Source: Bacteroidales bacterium
GTDB taxonomy: Bacteria; Bacteroidota; Bacteroidia; Bacteroidales; UBA932
Length of the DNA: 17,372 bases
NCBI GenBank assembly: GCA_017471085.1
Contig: JAFUWW010000084.1
Location: 1-17,372 of the forward strand
Direction: 5' to 3'
The notes beneath the pieces were generated by a model. The model ran no database searches, was not told the origin of the DNA, and saw nothing but the letters and a program-made list of their open reading frames with translations. Position numbers and translations under genes: made by a program. Below, in pieces: positions 1 through 7,848 of this stretch (its first letter is position 1; every line of letters starts with the position of its first letter).

Positions 1-155
1 CTCCCAGCCGCACAAAGTGGTTTGCAAACTGCGCCTGTACGCCGTATGCGGTGGACCTACCACCATCTCTTTCAAAGTTACGAAGTCCTCCTATTTAAGT
101 GGCCAACTTCATAAGAGTTCTTCTCGTGACACACTTCCATGCTGCAAAGATAATA

Positions 156-180
156 GATTTCTCGACAAGCTCGAAATGAC
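156..180. repeat. Short interspersed-repeat-like hairpin downstream of the M15 peptidase gene
   Basis: The stretch contains ATTTC (157-161) and its exact complement GAAAT (173-177) around a TCGA...TCGA core. It sits 5 bases beyond the stop codon of the leftward peptidase gene. From memory, elements of the form ATTTCTCGA...TCGAAATGAC are frequent intergenic repeats in Bacteroidota genomes; a genome-wide copy count was not possible here. It could also serve as a weak transcript end, but there is no T-run. A related CTCGAAATG string recurs at 192-200 inside the 3' end of the coding region. Confidence 0.35.
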
Positions 181-184
181 AAGG

Positions 185-865
185 TCACTTCTCGAAATGC
201 TGGTAATCTTTAACCGAGCGCCAGGAGCCGCCCCAGGAAAAACCGCGTTCACGGAAGAGACGGTAGCAGAGGTCTTCCTTGTCGATCTTGTGCGGGAACG
301 TTTTCGTGCGGTCGGCGAAGGCGGAGGCGCCGGCAGGGCGCACCCGGGAAGGACGTACATAGGGATTCTCCAGTGGATTGACGTCCACGGCAAGGCCCAG
401 CGCATGCTTGGACAGGCTCCGCATCCCCGTTTTCGTCCGGTAGTTGAAGCAGGAAGTGTTGTCGGCCTCCATCGAAGCCTCGTCGTCCCCGTCGAAATCA
501 TCGACAAGCCGGATGCTCCGGATGGGATAGCTGGCCTCGTACAGGGCCCGGAAGATGGTCACGAGGTCATCCGCAATCGCCTGGTTGCACACCATCTCCC
601 CAGTCCGTGGATTCCCGTCAAAATCTACATAGGAAAGCTGCAGGTAACGGAGTTCCTCCAGTCGGACCAGCGCTCCTTCCGGGTAGGAGACGCCCCGCAT
701 GCGGGCTTCCACGGACGGCGGAATGGCCGACGCGGCGAACACGGGGACGAAGGCCGGCTCTTCCGCCGGAACCGGTTCGGAGACAGCCGCTGACACGGAC
801 CTTTTCCCCCTGCACCCTGGAAGGAGGCAGAGAAGGACGAGGAGAAGATAGGACGCTTTTTTCAT
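185..865 (-). CDS. M15-family zinc peptidase (D-alanyl-D-alanine carboxypeptidase-like) lipoprotein
   Basis: This 226-residue protein starts with a lipoprotein signal (MKKASYLLLVLLCLLPGC, lipid-bearing Cys18). It should sit on the periplasmic side of a membrane. A low-complexity linker precedes a C-terminal peptidase domain carrying the M15 zinc motif SKHALGLAVD (His154, Asp161). The distal ligand comes from KDYQHFE (His223, with Asp220 as likely catalytic acid). These are the signatures of the VanY/endolysin-like M15 group, which cut peptidoglycan stem or cross-link peptides. All three expected metal ligands are present, so it is probably active. The exact bond cleaved (D-Ala-D-Ala or L-Ala-D-Glu) cannot be told from sequence. 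It is a single leftward gene, divergent from the CNNM gene, with its own TAATTTTG box just upstream. Confidence is high for the family and moderate for the substrate. Confidence 0.85.
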   Translation of the reverse strand: MKKASYLLLVLLCLLPGCRGKRSVSAAVSEPVPAEEPAFVPVFAASAIPPSVEARMRGVSYPEGALVRLEELRYLQLSYVDFDGNPRTGEMVCNQAIADDLVTIFRALYEASYPIRSIRLVDDFDGDDEASMEADNTSCFNYRTKTGMRSLSKHALGLAVDVNPLENPYVRPSRVRPAGASAFADRTKTFPHKIDKEDLCYRLFRERGFSWGGSWRSVKDYQHFEK

Positions 866-875
866 AATCGGCTTG

Positions 876-883
876 CAAAATTA
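876..883 (-). promoter_or_regulatory. Bacteroidota-type -7 box for the M15 peptidase gene
   Basis: On the minus strand these bases read TAATTTTG, a full match to the TAnnTTTG consensus, ending 10 bases before the start codon. No good TTTG -33 element lies at the expected 19-21 base distance. The box is therefore supported mainly by its position in the 68-base divergent intergenic gap. Confidence 0.4.
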
Positions 884-904
884 GCAAATTCCGACCGGAA
901 ACGC

Positions 905-912
905 TATATTTG
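905..912 (+). promoter_or_regulatory. Bacteroidota-type -7 box for the CNNM gene run
   Basis: TATATTTG matches TAnnTTTG completely and lies 21 bases before the ATG at 934. TTAG at 881-884, 20 bases upstream, is a partial -33 element. The start site would fall near 919. This promoter would serve the CNNM, YhiN-like and rmuC genes, which are separated by 12 bases and by a 4-base overlap. Confidence 0.55.
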
Positions 913-933
913 TAAGTTATTTGACCCAAGCGC

Positions 934-2001
934 ATGACCCTGCTGCTCACATTCCTTTTCGCGGCGATGGCCGTCTCGTTCCTTTGCTCCCTGCTGGAGT
1001 CGGTCCTGATGTCCACCCCTATCTCCTACCTTACGATGAAAGAGGAGGAAGGAGACCGGAATGCCATTCTCTTTTCCAAGCTCAAGGACAATCCGGACCG
1101 TCCGCTGACGGCCATCCTGTCCCTGAACACCATCGCGAACACGGTGGGTGCGGCCGGCGTGGGCCAGCAGGCGAACATCCTCTTCGGGAGCGAGTGGTTC
1201 GGCATCGTGTCAGCCCTGATGACGCTCCTGATCCTCATCTTTTCAGAGATCGTCCCCAAGACGATCGGCTCCTACCATTGGAAAAACCTCCTTTGGCTGG
1301 CGCGGATCATGAATTTCCTGATGTACCTCCTGTATCCCCTGGTCTGGCTGGTCGAGCGCGTGCGCCGTCCCCTGGCCGGCGACGAGCCGGATACCGGTAT
1401 CTCCCGCGAGGAAGTGTCCGCCATGGCGAACATGGGCGAGGAGGAAGGGGTGATCGACAACTCCGAGAACAAGGTCATCCAGAACATCATGAAACTGGAC
1501 GACATCAAGGCCTATGACGTGATGACCCCCCGCGTGGTCGCCGCCATCGCGCCGGAAAACATGACCCTCAAGCAGTTCTACAAGCAGGAGGAACTCTCGC
1601 ACAACTCCCGCATCCCCGTTTACGCGGACTCCCCGGAATTCATCACCGGATACATCCTCCGTTACGACGTACTGGAGAATCTGGCGGAGGACAAGTTCGA
1701 CACGCGCCTGCGGAGCATCAAGCGCAAGATCGCGGCCTTCCACGAGGAGACCTCCGTGAGCGACATCTGGGAATCCCTCCTCAAGAGCAAGGACCAGATC
1801 GCCCTGATCATCGACGACTACGGCTGCTTCCAGGGCATCATCACCCTCGAAGACATCATCGAGACCATCCTCGGGATGGAAATCATCGACGAGAACGATA
1901 CCATCACCGACATGCAGCAGTATGCGAAGGAGCGCTGGCTCAAACGCAAGAACCAGTACAAGCAGATCGTGCTGCCGGACGAAGAAGCCACGGAGGCATA
2001 A
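934..2001 (+). CDS. CNNM/DUF21 and CBS-domain membrane protein (hemolysin C/CorC-like family)
   Basis: The 355-residue protein has an N-terminal CNNM (DUF21) membrane domain, roughly residues 1-185. Hydrophobic segments lie near 2-25, 50-75, 87-107 and 118-142. A CBS pair follows at about 193-315, including VMTPR at its beginning and the typical LIIDDYGCFQGIITLEDIIE near its end. CNNM proteins are tied to Mg2+ or other divalent cation export and homeostasis, with the CBS pair binding nucleotides. The CorC_HlyC (transporter-associated) domain usually found after the CBS pair is missing. The protein ends about 40 residues past CBS2 in a charged tail, so it is shorter than the roughly 430-residue relatives. 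It is first in a rightward run; the next gene begins 12 bases after its stop. The family is clear, but the transported ion is inferred. Confidence 0.88.
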   Translation: MTLLLTFLFAAMAVSFLCSLLESVLMSTPISYLTMKEEEGDRNAILFSKLKDNPDRPLTAILSLNTIANTVGAAGVGQQANILFGSEWFGIVSALMTLLILIFSEIVPKTIGSYHWKNLLWLARIMNFLMYLLYPLVWLVERVRRPLAGDEPDTGISREEVSAMANMGEEEGVIDNSENKVIQNIMKLDDIKAYDVMTPRVVAAIAPENMTLKQFYKQEELSHNSRIPVYADSPEFITGYILRYDVLENLAEDKFDTRLRSIKRKIAAFHEETSVSDIWESLLKSKDQIALIIDDYGCFQGIITLEDIIETILGMEIIDENDTITDMQQYAKERWLKRKNQYKQIVLPDEEATEA

Positions 2002-2013
2002 GCCTTCCCTCCT

Positions 2014-3201
2014 ATGCGACACATGGCCATCATCGGGGCCGGCGCCGCCGGTTGTTTCTGCGCAGCCGAACTGCGCAGAAGGTGTCCCGATGCCGTCGTA
2101 GACGTATTCGAAGCCGGTCCCCGGCCGTTGGCCAAAGTCGCCATTACGGGCGGCGGCCGCTGCAACCTGACCAATTCTTTCGAGGGCATCCGTTCCCTCG
2201 CCGAAGCCTATCCGCGCGGAGAGCGCCTGATGAAACGCCTTCTGAAGGTTTTCTCCCAGGAAGATACGTGCCGATGGTTCGAGGAAGCAGGCGTCCCCCT
2301 GGTCCTCCAGGAGGACCACTGCGTCTTTCCCCGCTCACAGGATGCCAGGGACATCGTCCGTGCCCTTCTCCGGAAGATGGACAGCGCCCGGATCCTGCTC
2401 CGGACGCCTGTCCGATCTGTCCTGCCGGATGCGGGCGGGTATCTCGTAGACGGAACGCCTTACGACGCCGTCATCATCACCACCGGAGGCGCCCCAAAAG
2501 GACTGCCGATGATTGGAAATCTGGATTTGGAATGGGTTCCTACCGTTCCGTCCCTGTTCACCTTCACCATTCAGGACAGCGGTCTCCGCGCCCTGATGGG
2601 ACTGGTCGCCGAGGCGGCCGTGAGCATTCCCGGCACCCCCTTCAAGGCCGACGGTCCCCTGCTTGTCACCGACTGGGGGCTCAGCGGACCGGCCGTCCTC
2701 AAACTGTCCTCTTATGCGGCACGTCACCTGGCCGGATGCGGTTACAAGGCACCCCTTTCCGTGAACTGGCTCGACCGGACGGAAGCGGAAGTCCGCTCCC
2801 TCCTGCGGGAACGCGCCGCCGCCCATCCCCGGAAACAGGTCGCCAACACACCTCCTGACGGCCTCCAGGCCCGGCTCTGGGACTTCCTGACGGCCCGTTC
2901 CGGCATCCGGACGGACATCCGCTGGGCGGAACTCGGCTCCAAGGGCCTGAACCGCCTCGTCGCCGTTCTCACGCAGGACACCTACGCCATCGCCGGCAAG
3001 ACCAAGTTCAAGGAAGAATTCGTCACCTGCGGCGGAGTCGCCCTTTCCAACATCGACCTGACCACCCTCGCTTGCAAGAAATACCCGGGACTGTACTTCG
3101 CCGGTGAAGTCCTGGACATCGACGCCATCACCGGCGGATTCAACCTCCAGGCGGCCTGGACCACCGGTTTCACCGCCGCCCGATCCATCGCTGCCCTATG
3201 A
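2014..3201 (+). CDS. YhiN/HI0933-family FAD-dependent oxidoreductase
   Basis: The 395-residue protein has the dinucleotide-binding GAGAAG motif at residues 8-13. The family hallmark KVAITGGGRCNLTN sits at about 41-54, and the closing FAD-contact stretch GLYFAGEVLDIDAITGGFN lies at about 359-377. Length and all three motifs fit the HI0933/YhiN (BaiN-like) flavoprotein family, soluble cytoplasmic enzymes whose physiological substrate is mostly unknown. A second possible start, Met4 at 2023, would still keep the nucleotide-binding loop. The stop codon overlaps the rmuC start as ATGA, which points to coupled translation. The neighbours do not reveal the substrate. Confidence 0.88.
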   Translation: MRHMAIIGAGAAGCFCAAELRRRCPDAVVDVFEAGPRPLAKVAITGGGRCNLTNSFEGIRSLAEAYPRGERLMKRLLKVFSQEDTCRWFEEAGVPLVLQEDHCVFPRSQDARDIVRALLRKMDSARILLRTPVRSVLPDAGGYLVDGTPYDAVIITTGGAPKGLPMIGNLDLEWVPTVPSLFTFTIQDSGLRALMGLVAEAAVSIPGTPFKADGPLLVTDWGLSGPAVLKLSSYAARHLAGCGYKAPLSVNWLDRTEAEVRSLLRERAAAHPRKQVANTPPDGLQARLWDFLTARSGIRTDIRWAELGSKGLNRLVAVLTQDTYAIAGKTKFKEEFVTCGGVALSNIDLTTLACKKYPGLYFAGEVLDIDAITGGFNLQAAWTTGFTAARSIAAL

Positions 3202-4493
3202 AAGAGATCCTCATCATCGTCGCCCCCATCGCCGCTGCCCTCCTCGTCATCGCCGTCCTTGTCACCTGGCTCATCCTGAAATCCAGGTACGGAAAGGCCA
3301 TGAACGACGTGGAGAACCGACTGATCGCCGCCCAGGGCGAAGTCAAGTCGCTGACCGCTCTCCGGGAGAACGACCTGGCCTCCCACGAGAAGTCCGTCGC
3401 CCTCCTGAAGGAAGCGCACGAGGCTTCGCTCAAGCAACAGATTTCCGCCATCCGGGCCGAGATGACGGCGGAGACCGAACGCCTTCTCAAGCAGCGGGAA
3501 GAAGCGCTTTCCCGGAAGGCGGAAGAGACGTTCAAGAGCATATCCGGCAGCCTGGACAAGGATCTCAAGGAGATGAAGGACGCCTTCGAAGCCCAGAAGA
3601 AGACGCATACCGAGACCTCCGCCTCCCTGAAGGAGCAGCTGGAGGGTGCCGTCCGGAACCTGGCACACCAGACGCAGGACATCGGCCGGAAAGCGGACGA
3701 CCTGGCATCGGCCCTCAAGGGTCAGAACAAGATGGCTGGCTGCTGGGGCGAAACCATCCTGTACAACATGCTCGTCGCGGAAGGCATGGTGGAAGGACGG
3801 GATTTCGACAAGGAGGAAACGCTGCGGAACAACTTGGGGCTCATCGTCCTGAATGAGGACAGCGGCAAGCGGATGCGCCCCGACTATATCCTCCACTACC
3901 CCGACCGGACCGAACTCATCATCGATGCCAAAGTCTCCCTGGACGCCTACTCCGACTGGTCGGCCGCAGAGGACCCCGCCGTCAGGGCCGATGCCGCACG
4001 CCGCAACCTCGCCGCCATCCAGGCGCAGGTCAAGTCCCTGGCCACCAAGCGCTACCAGGACTATATCCGGGAGGGATACAAGACCCTGGACTACGTCATC
4101 ATGTTCATTCCCAACTACGGAGCCCTGCAGCTGGCGAAGACGCTCGCCCCGGACATCTTCCGGGAGGCGTACAACCAGGGAGTCCTGCTTACGACGGAAG
4201 AGACGCTGATGCCTTTCCTCCGGATGATCCGCATCGCATGGACCAACTACGACCAGGCCCGGAACCAGGAAAAGATCGTGAAAGCGGCCCAGACGATGAT
4301 CGACCGCGTGGCCGACTTCTCAGCCGCCCACGCAGCCATGGGGAAGAAACTGGAAGAAGCTGTGAAGGAATACGAAAAATGCTCCGCCAAGATCGGTGAA
4401 TCCGGACAGAGCATCCTCGTATCGGCCCATCAGCTCGTGAAGCTGGGCGTTCCTAAGAATCCGAAGAAGCCGCTGCCTGAAATCGAAGGGTGA
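3198..4493 (+). CDS. rmuC: DNA recombination protein RmuC
   Basis: The 431-residue protein begins with a single transmembrane helix (about residues 3-28). A long coiled coil rich in Lys and Glu follows (about 30-160). Then comes the RmuC domain, with NKMAGCWGETILYNML near 175-190 and LIIDAKVSLDAYSDW near 235-250. RmuC limits inversions and other rearrangements at short inverted repeats, and its core is related to PD-(D/E)XK nucleases; the IIDAK segment fits that fold. The start overlaps the upstream flavoprotein gene by four bases. The last 41 bases overlap the end of the oppositely directed hddC-gmhB gene, leaving no room for an intergenic terminator. Confidence 0.92.
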   Translation: MKEILIIVAPIAAALLVIAVLVTWLILKSRYGKAMNDVENRLIAAQGEVKSLTALRENDLASHEKSVALLKEAHEASLKQQISAIRAEMTAETERLLKQREEALSRKAEETFKSISGSLDKDLKEMKDAFEAQKKTHTETSASLKEQLEGAVRNLAHQTQDIGRKADDLASALKGQNKMAGCWGETILYNMLVAEGMVEGRDFDKEETLRNNLGLIVLNEDSGKRMRPDYILHYPDRTELIIDAKVSLDAYSDWSAAEDPAVRADAARRNLAAIQAQVKSLATKRYQDYIREGYKTLDYVIMFIPNYGALQLAKTLAPDIFREAYNQGVLLTTEETLMPFLRMIRIAWTNYDQARNQEKIVKAAQTMIDRVADFSAAHAAMGKKLEEAVKEYEKCSAKIGESGQSILVSAHQLVKLGVPKNPKKPLPEIEG

Positions 4494-5655
4494 TACCTGC
4501 CGTCTCCATCAGGATGAAACTGATGCCGCAGTTCTCGGCGAATTCGCGGTCATAGCGGGAATCTCCCAGCATGACGGTCCTTTCCGGAACGACATCCGGA
4601 AAAGCGGAACGGATTTCCCCGAACATGCCGGGATTCGGTTTCCGGCGCGGGTTCTCGTCGGATATGGCCGTGCACACGTAGATTCCGTCAATCCGGCCGC
4701 CGGCAGCCACGACTTCCTCCGTCATGCGCGCATGGACCGCATCCAGCTGCTCCTGCGTCATTTTCCCCTTGCCCACGCCCCGCTGGTTCGAGACGATGAA
4801 GATGTGGCGGAAACGGCCGGCCCAGAGCCGCAGGCATTCCAGGACCCCGGGCAGGAAGGCGAACTGGTCCCAGCCGGTGACATAATCGCCCGGCAGCCAG
4901 CGGTTGATGACGCCGTCCCGGTCCAGCAGAAGCGTGTCCGCCCCCGAGGCCACGACGGCATCCGACGCTTTCAGGACGGCCTGGATTTCAGGGAGTTCCC
5001 GCTGCGCCCGGGTGTAGTCTTCAGGAATGCCGATGTCGATGAAATAGCCGTCCCGGACCACACCGGCGACGAGAAGCAGGTCAGCCAAGGGTTCCAGAAG
5101 GTCTTTTTCGAAGGAAAACTTCTTCGGATACAGCGCCAGGTCCAGCTGCGACCGGTCGATGGCATAGACGCCTCCGTTGATGAGTCCCCGGGCGCAAGCC
5201 TGCTTCTCGTGGAATCCCCGGACCAAGTCGCCGTCCCAGTCCACGGCCCCGTAGCGGTCGAAATCCCGCATCGGCTTCAGGGCCAGCGTAACCGGTGCCG
5301 TAAAAGGGAGAGTGTCCAGGTCCACGTTGAAGAACGTGTCCCCGTTCAGGACGATGACTTTGTCGCTCCGGCACCGGGTGAGCGCGAGCCGGATACCGCC
5401 ACCGGTTCCGAGGGGCTCCTCCTCCACGGCATAACTGATTTCGAACGGCCAGGAACGGGATTCGATAAAGCTGAAAACCACTTCCTTGAGATAGCCCACC
5501 GAGAGAACGACATGAGAAACCTCAAACCGGGAAAGCCATTCCAGCATATACTGGAGAAACGGCTTTCCGTCCACCGGCGCCATACACTTGGGGACCTCGC
5601 TCACGACACTGCGGAGACGGGTGCCCAGACCGCCGGCGAGGATTATCGCTTCCAT
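4453..5655 (-). CDS. hddC-gmhB: Fused heptose-1-phosphate guanylyltransferase (HddC-like) and heptose-bisphosphate phosphatase (GmhB-like)
   Basis: One 400-residue chain carries two enzymes of GDP-D-glycero-alpha-D-manno-heptose synthesis. Residues 1 to about 222 form a sugar-nucleotidyltransferase with LAGGLGTRL (6-14), PKCMAPVDGKPF (22-33) and the metal-binding LNGD (Asp106). Residues about 240-385 form a HAD phosphatase: DRDGVIN (Asp245, Asp247), IVSNQRGVGKG (Ser289), RRKP (Lys339) and GDSRYD (Asp365, Asp369). All four HAD motifs are intact. The Cys/His zinc loop of E. coli GmhB, between motifs II and III, is absent; only Cys328 lies in that segment. The start overlaps the end of hddA by 13 bases and the two are surely co-expressed. 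Acting in sequence, the phosphatase would yield heptose 1-phosphate for the guanylyltransferase. GmhA, the isomerase that opens the pathway, is not in this window. The GDP specificity is inferred from the hddA neighbour. Confidence 0.88.
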   Translation of the reverse strand: MEAIILAGGLGTRLRSVVSEVPKCMAPVDGKPFLQYMLEWLSRFEVSHVVLSVGYLKEVVFSFIESRSWPFEISYAVEEEPLGTGGGIRLALTRCRSDKVIVLNGDTFFNVDLDTLPFTAPVTLALKPMRDFDRYGAVDWDGDLVRGFHEKQACARGLINGGVYAIDRSQLDLALYPKKFSFEKDLLEPLADLLLVAGVVRDGYFIDIGIPEDYTRAQRELPEIQAVLKASDAVVASGADTLLLDRDGVINRWLPGDYVTGWDQFAFLPGVLECLRLWAGRFRHIFIVSNQRGVGKGKMTQEQLDAVHARMTEEVVAAGGRIDGIYVCTAISDENPRRKPNPGMFGEIRSAFPDVVPERTVMLGDSRYDREFAENCGISFILMETAGITLRFQAAASSDS

Positions 5656-6695
5656 ACCTCGGGGACCTTATCCGTCTCATAGACCCGCCAGGCATGGGCT
5701 CCCCTCTCGGTGAACTGGAAGGGAACGACCTGGCCGGGAAGGCGCCGCAAGGCCTGTATGACGGCCATCTTGCGGGCGGGCGGAACCATAAGCATCATGA
5801 AGCCGCCACCGCCTGCACCGGACACTTTGCCCGCGACGGCACCGGCCGTGAGAGCCGTGTCGAAGGCCTCCTGGATCACCGGGTTGGTGATGGCGCCGGC
5901 CATCTTCTTCTTGTCTTCCCAGGCCTGGCCCAGGATACGGCCGAACTCCGTCATGTCGCCCTTCAGGAGGGCGAACTTCATGTCCTTGGAACTCTGCTTG
6001 ATCCGGTGCATCGCCTCGATGGCAATGGCATTGCCGGAGGAGGTGTTCTTCTGCTGCTCGCTGATAATGGCGGCACTGGAGCGGGAACGCCCGGTATAGT
6101 AAAGGACCATGGAAGACTCCAGCTCGTCCACGATCCAGCCCTTGATCTTGAGAGGGTTGACAATGACGATGTCGTCCGGAAGGAACTCCATGAAATTGAA
6201 GCCGCCGAAAGCGGCCGCGTACTGGTCCTGCTTGCCGCCGGCAAGGGCGAGGTCCTTCCGTTCGACCTCATAGGCCAGGCGGGCGATCTCGTAGTCCCCC
6301 AGGGGCAGGTTCATCCACTCGGCAAAGCACTTGAGGATGCAGACGACCATCGTGGACGATGTGCCGAGGCCGGAACCGGCGGGAGCGTCATTGTATGTCG
6401 TAATGACAAAGGCGCCGGGGACGGGTCCGAAATCCTTCACGATCCGCCCGTACACGCCCCGGATCAGGTCCGGGGCCCCTTCCAGCGTCTGTCCCAGCGG
6501 GCAGCGGACATGGGCGTCCGCATCATAGGCGTCCACCTGCACCATTTCCCCTTCCATCGTTTCAATGGTGCAGTAGGCGGACAGGTTGATGGTGGCGTTG
6601 AGGATCAGGCCACCGTACAGGTCACTGTAGGGCGAGACGTCACTGCCTCCCCCGGCGAGGCCCAGCCTCAAGGGTGCTTTGCTTCGGATGATCAT
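5643..6695 (-). CDS. hddA: D-glycero-alpha-D-manno-heptose 7-phosphate kinase (GHMP family)
   Basis: The 350-residue protein shows the three GHMP kinase motifs. The first is the N-terminal KAPLRLGLAGGGSDV. The second is the ATP-binding PAGSGLGTSS at 105-114, and the third is the glycine-rich SGAGGGG at 292-298. The opening motif with GGGSD and the overall length fit HddA, which phosphorylates heptose 7-phosphate at C1 to the alpha-1,7-bisphosphate. The next gene encodes the phosphatase and guanylyltransferase that follow in the pathway, which makes the assignment firmer than the sequence alone. The product feeds surface glycans such as capsule, S-layer or lipopolysaccharide sugars. Its start shares an ATGA with the upstream lipoprotein stop, suggesting coupled translation. 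A fucokinase-type GHMP enzyme is the main alternative. Confidence 0.88.
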   Translation of the reverse strand: MIIRSKAPLRLGLAGGGSDVSPYSDLYGGLILNATINLSAYCTIETMEGEMVQVDAYDADAHVRCPLGQTLEGAPDLIRGVYGRIVKDFGPVPGAFVITTYNDAPAGSGLGTSSTMVVCILKCFAEWMNLPLGDYEIARLAYEVERKDLALAGGKQDQYAAAFGGFNFMEFLPDDIVIVNPLKIKGWIVDELESSMVLYYTGRSRSSAAIISEQQKNTSSGNAIAIEAMHRIKQSSKDMKFALLKGDMTEFGRILGQAWEDKKKMAGAITNPVIQEAFDTALTAGAVAGKVSGAGGGGFMMLMVPPARKMAVIQALRRLPGQVVPFQFTERGAHAWRVYETDKVPEVWKR

Positions 6696-7474
6696 TGCGC
6701 GAGGACGGACATTTTCTCCCGCACGGCCTCGATCCGGGCGGCCGCATCGGCATAACCGGTCTCGAGGGCCTTGGAGTAATAGTGGATGGCCTTTTCATAC
6801 ATGTCCACCGTCAGGGACTTGACCTTGACCTTGGCCTTGTCCTTGCGGCGGGACACGGTGGGGGCTTCATCGCCCAGCTGTTCGAAGTCCTGTCCGGCCT
6901 CGAACAGCATCCGGGACTGTTCCCGTACCGCCTTTTCCAGGTTCTCCTGCTGGGCGCTGATGGTCTCGTTCTGCAGGACGATGGTCCCGTGCTGGGCCGA
7001 TATCTTCTCGTTCTGCTCGCTGATGGTCCGGTCCTTTTCCAGGATCTCGGCCCGAAGGCCCTCGATTTCCTTCTCCTTCTCGGAGATGACGGTCTTGAGG
7101 CTGGCGACGACTTTCCGGTACTGGGCATTGTCCTGCGTCAGGCGCTCCAGCTGGTCCAGCTTTCCCTTGATGTCCGCAATGCTGTTTTCGATCATCTCCA
7201 CCTGGTTCAGCCGGGCGGTACCCTGTTCCACGTCGGTGCGGAGGACGGCCGTGGAACCGGAAATGCTGGAAAGCTCCTGCAGGATGTTGTCCACGGCAGC
7301 CGCCTGCTCGATGTAGCCGTTGCGGGTCACTTCCGCACTGGCCTTGAGGTCCTCATAAGCCTGGACGACCGTGTCGTAATCCTCCTTGGGAACGGTTTCC
7401 CCCTTCGGGAACTCGCAGGCGGAGACCAGGAGCAGGAAACCGCACAGGAGGCTGGTTATCTGGACAGTTCGCAT
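6692..7474 (-). CDS. Coiled-coil lipoprotein with a C-terminal TPR-like helix pair
   Basis: The 260-residue protein has a lipoprotein signal ending in LVSAC (Cys20), so it should be anchored in the envelope. Most of the mature protein (about 30-180) is predicted by eye to be coiled coil. Residues 150-177 form four near-perfect heptads: TISEQNE, KISAQHG, TIVLQNE and TISAQQE. After a basic linker (RRKDKAKVKVK) come residues about 224-258, MYEKAIHYYSKALETGYADA..., which read like one TPR unit. No catalytic motif is seen and I do not recognise a named family. It lies between another lipoprotein (19-base overlap) and hddA (4-base overlap). A structural or scaffolding role in the envelope is an inference. 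Confidence 0.8.
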   Translation of the reverse strand: MRTVQITSLLCGFLLLVSACEFPKGETVPKEDYDTVVQAYEDLKASAEVTRNGYIEQAAAVDNILQELSSISGSTAVLRTDVEQGTARLNQVEMIENSIADIKGKLDQLERLTQDNAQYRKVVASLKTVISEKEKEIEGLRAEILEKDRTISEQNEKISAQHGTIVLQNETISAQQENLEKAVREQSRMLFEAGQDFEQLGDEAPTVSRRKDKAKVKVKSLTVDMYEKAIHYYSKALETGYADAAARIEAVREKMSVLAQ

Positions 7475-7836
7475 AGGAAATTCGTCTTTTCGAATCGAAT
7501 GGTGGTAAGTTTGAGGTCGGACCGGTAGGAGACGCTCCCCGTACCGAGTTCCTCGGAAGAGACCGTTCCGTCGTCGGCAACGGTGAAGAGATAGACGGCG
7601 GGTCCATACACCGTCACGCGGGCGATCTCGTATTGGCGTTCGGCAATCTTCTTCACGGATGCCGTCGCATAGCGGGTCTCACCGTCGGAGGTGAACTTCA
7701 TCGAATAGCTGCCTTCCAGGTTGCCGATCTTCTGGATGTCCGGGACAGCGCTCACCTGCTTGGCGGAGCGGCCCGCACACCCGGCGAATACGAGGCACAG
7801 GGCGGAAAGGAAGGCCAGATGACGGAGGGTTCTCAT
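7456..7836 (-). CDS. Small lipoprotein of unknown function
   Basis: A 126-residue reading starts at ATG 7836 (MRTLRHLAFLSALCLVFAGC) and gives a good lipoprotein signal with lipid-bearing Cys20. The frame is open upstream to a TTG at 7848, but the ATG start is preferred because it places the basic residues right at the N-terminus of the signal. The mature part looks beta-rich: GNLEGSYSMKF and IARVTVYGPAVYLFTVADDG suggest a small sandwich or lipocalin-like fold, but this is a guess. The start lies 12 bases after the flavodiiron stop, and the end overlaps the next lipoprotein by 19 bases. It is therefore very likely transcribed with both. No known family was recognised. Confidence 0.75.
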   Translation of the reverse strand: MRTLRHLAFLSALCLVFAGCAGRSAKQVSAVPDIQKIGNLEGSYSMKFTSDGETRYATASVKKIAERQYEIARVTVYGPAVYLFTVADDGTVSSEELGTGSVSYRSDLKLTTIRFEKTNFLCELSR

Positions 7837-7848
7837 ATTGTGGGTCAA

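Noticed and set aside
50..64. GGTGG-ACCTA-CCACC hairpin as part of an RNA gene
   Set aside because: It is a lone five-pair stem with no cloverleaf or other conserved RNA structure around it.
1..80. Possible leftward gene beginning at ATG 66, preceded by a TAACTTTG box (73-80), and a GTTTGCAAAC palindrome at 20-29
   Set aside because: Only 22 codons lie inside the window and their translation is not recognisable. A promoter-like octamer alone is too weak to call a gene.
17..793. Rightward 258-codon open frame over the M15 peptidase region
   Set aside because: It is antisense to a gene with complete catalytic residues and a signal peptide, and its translation looks like GC-rich shadow sequence.
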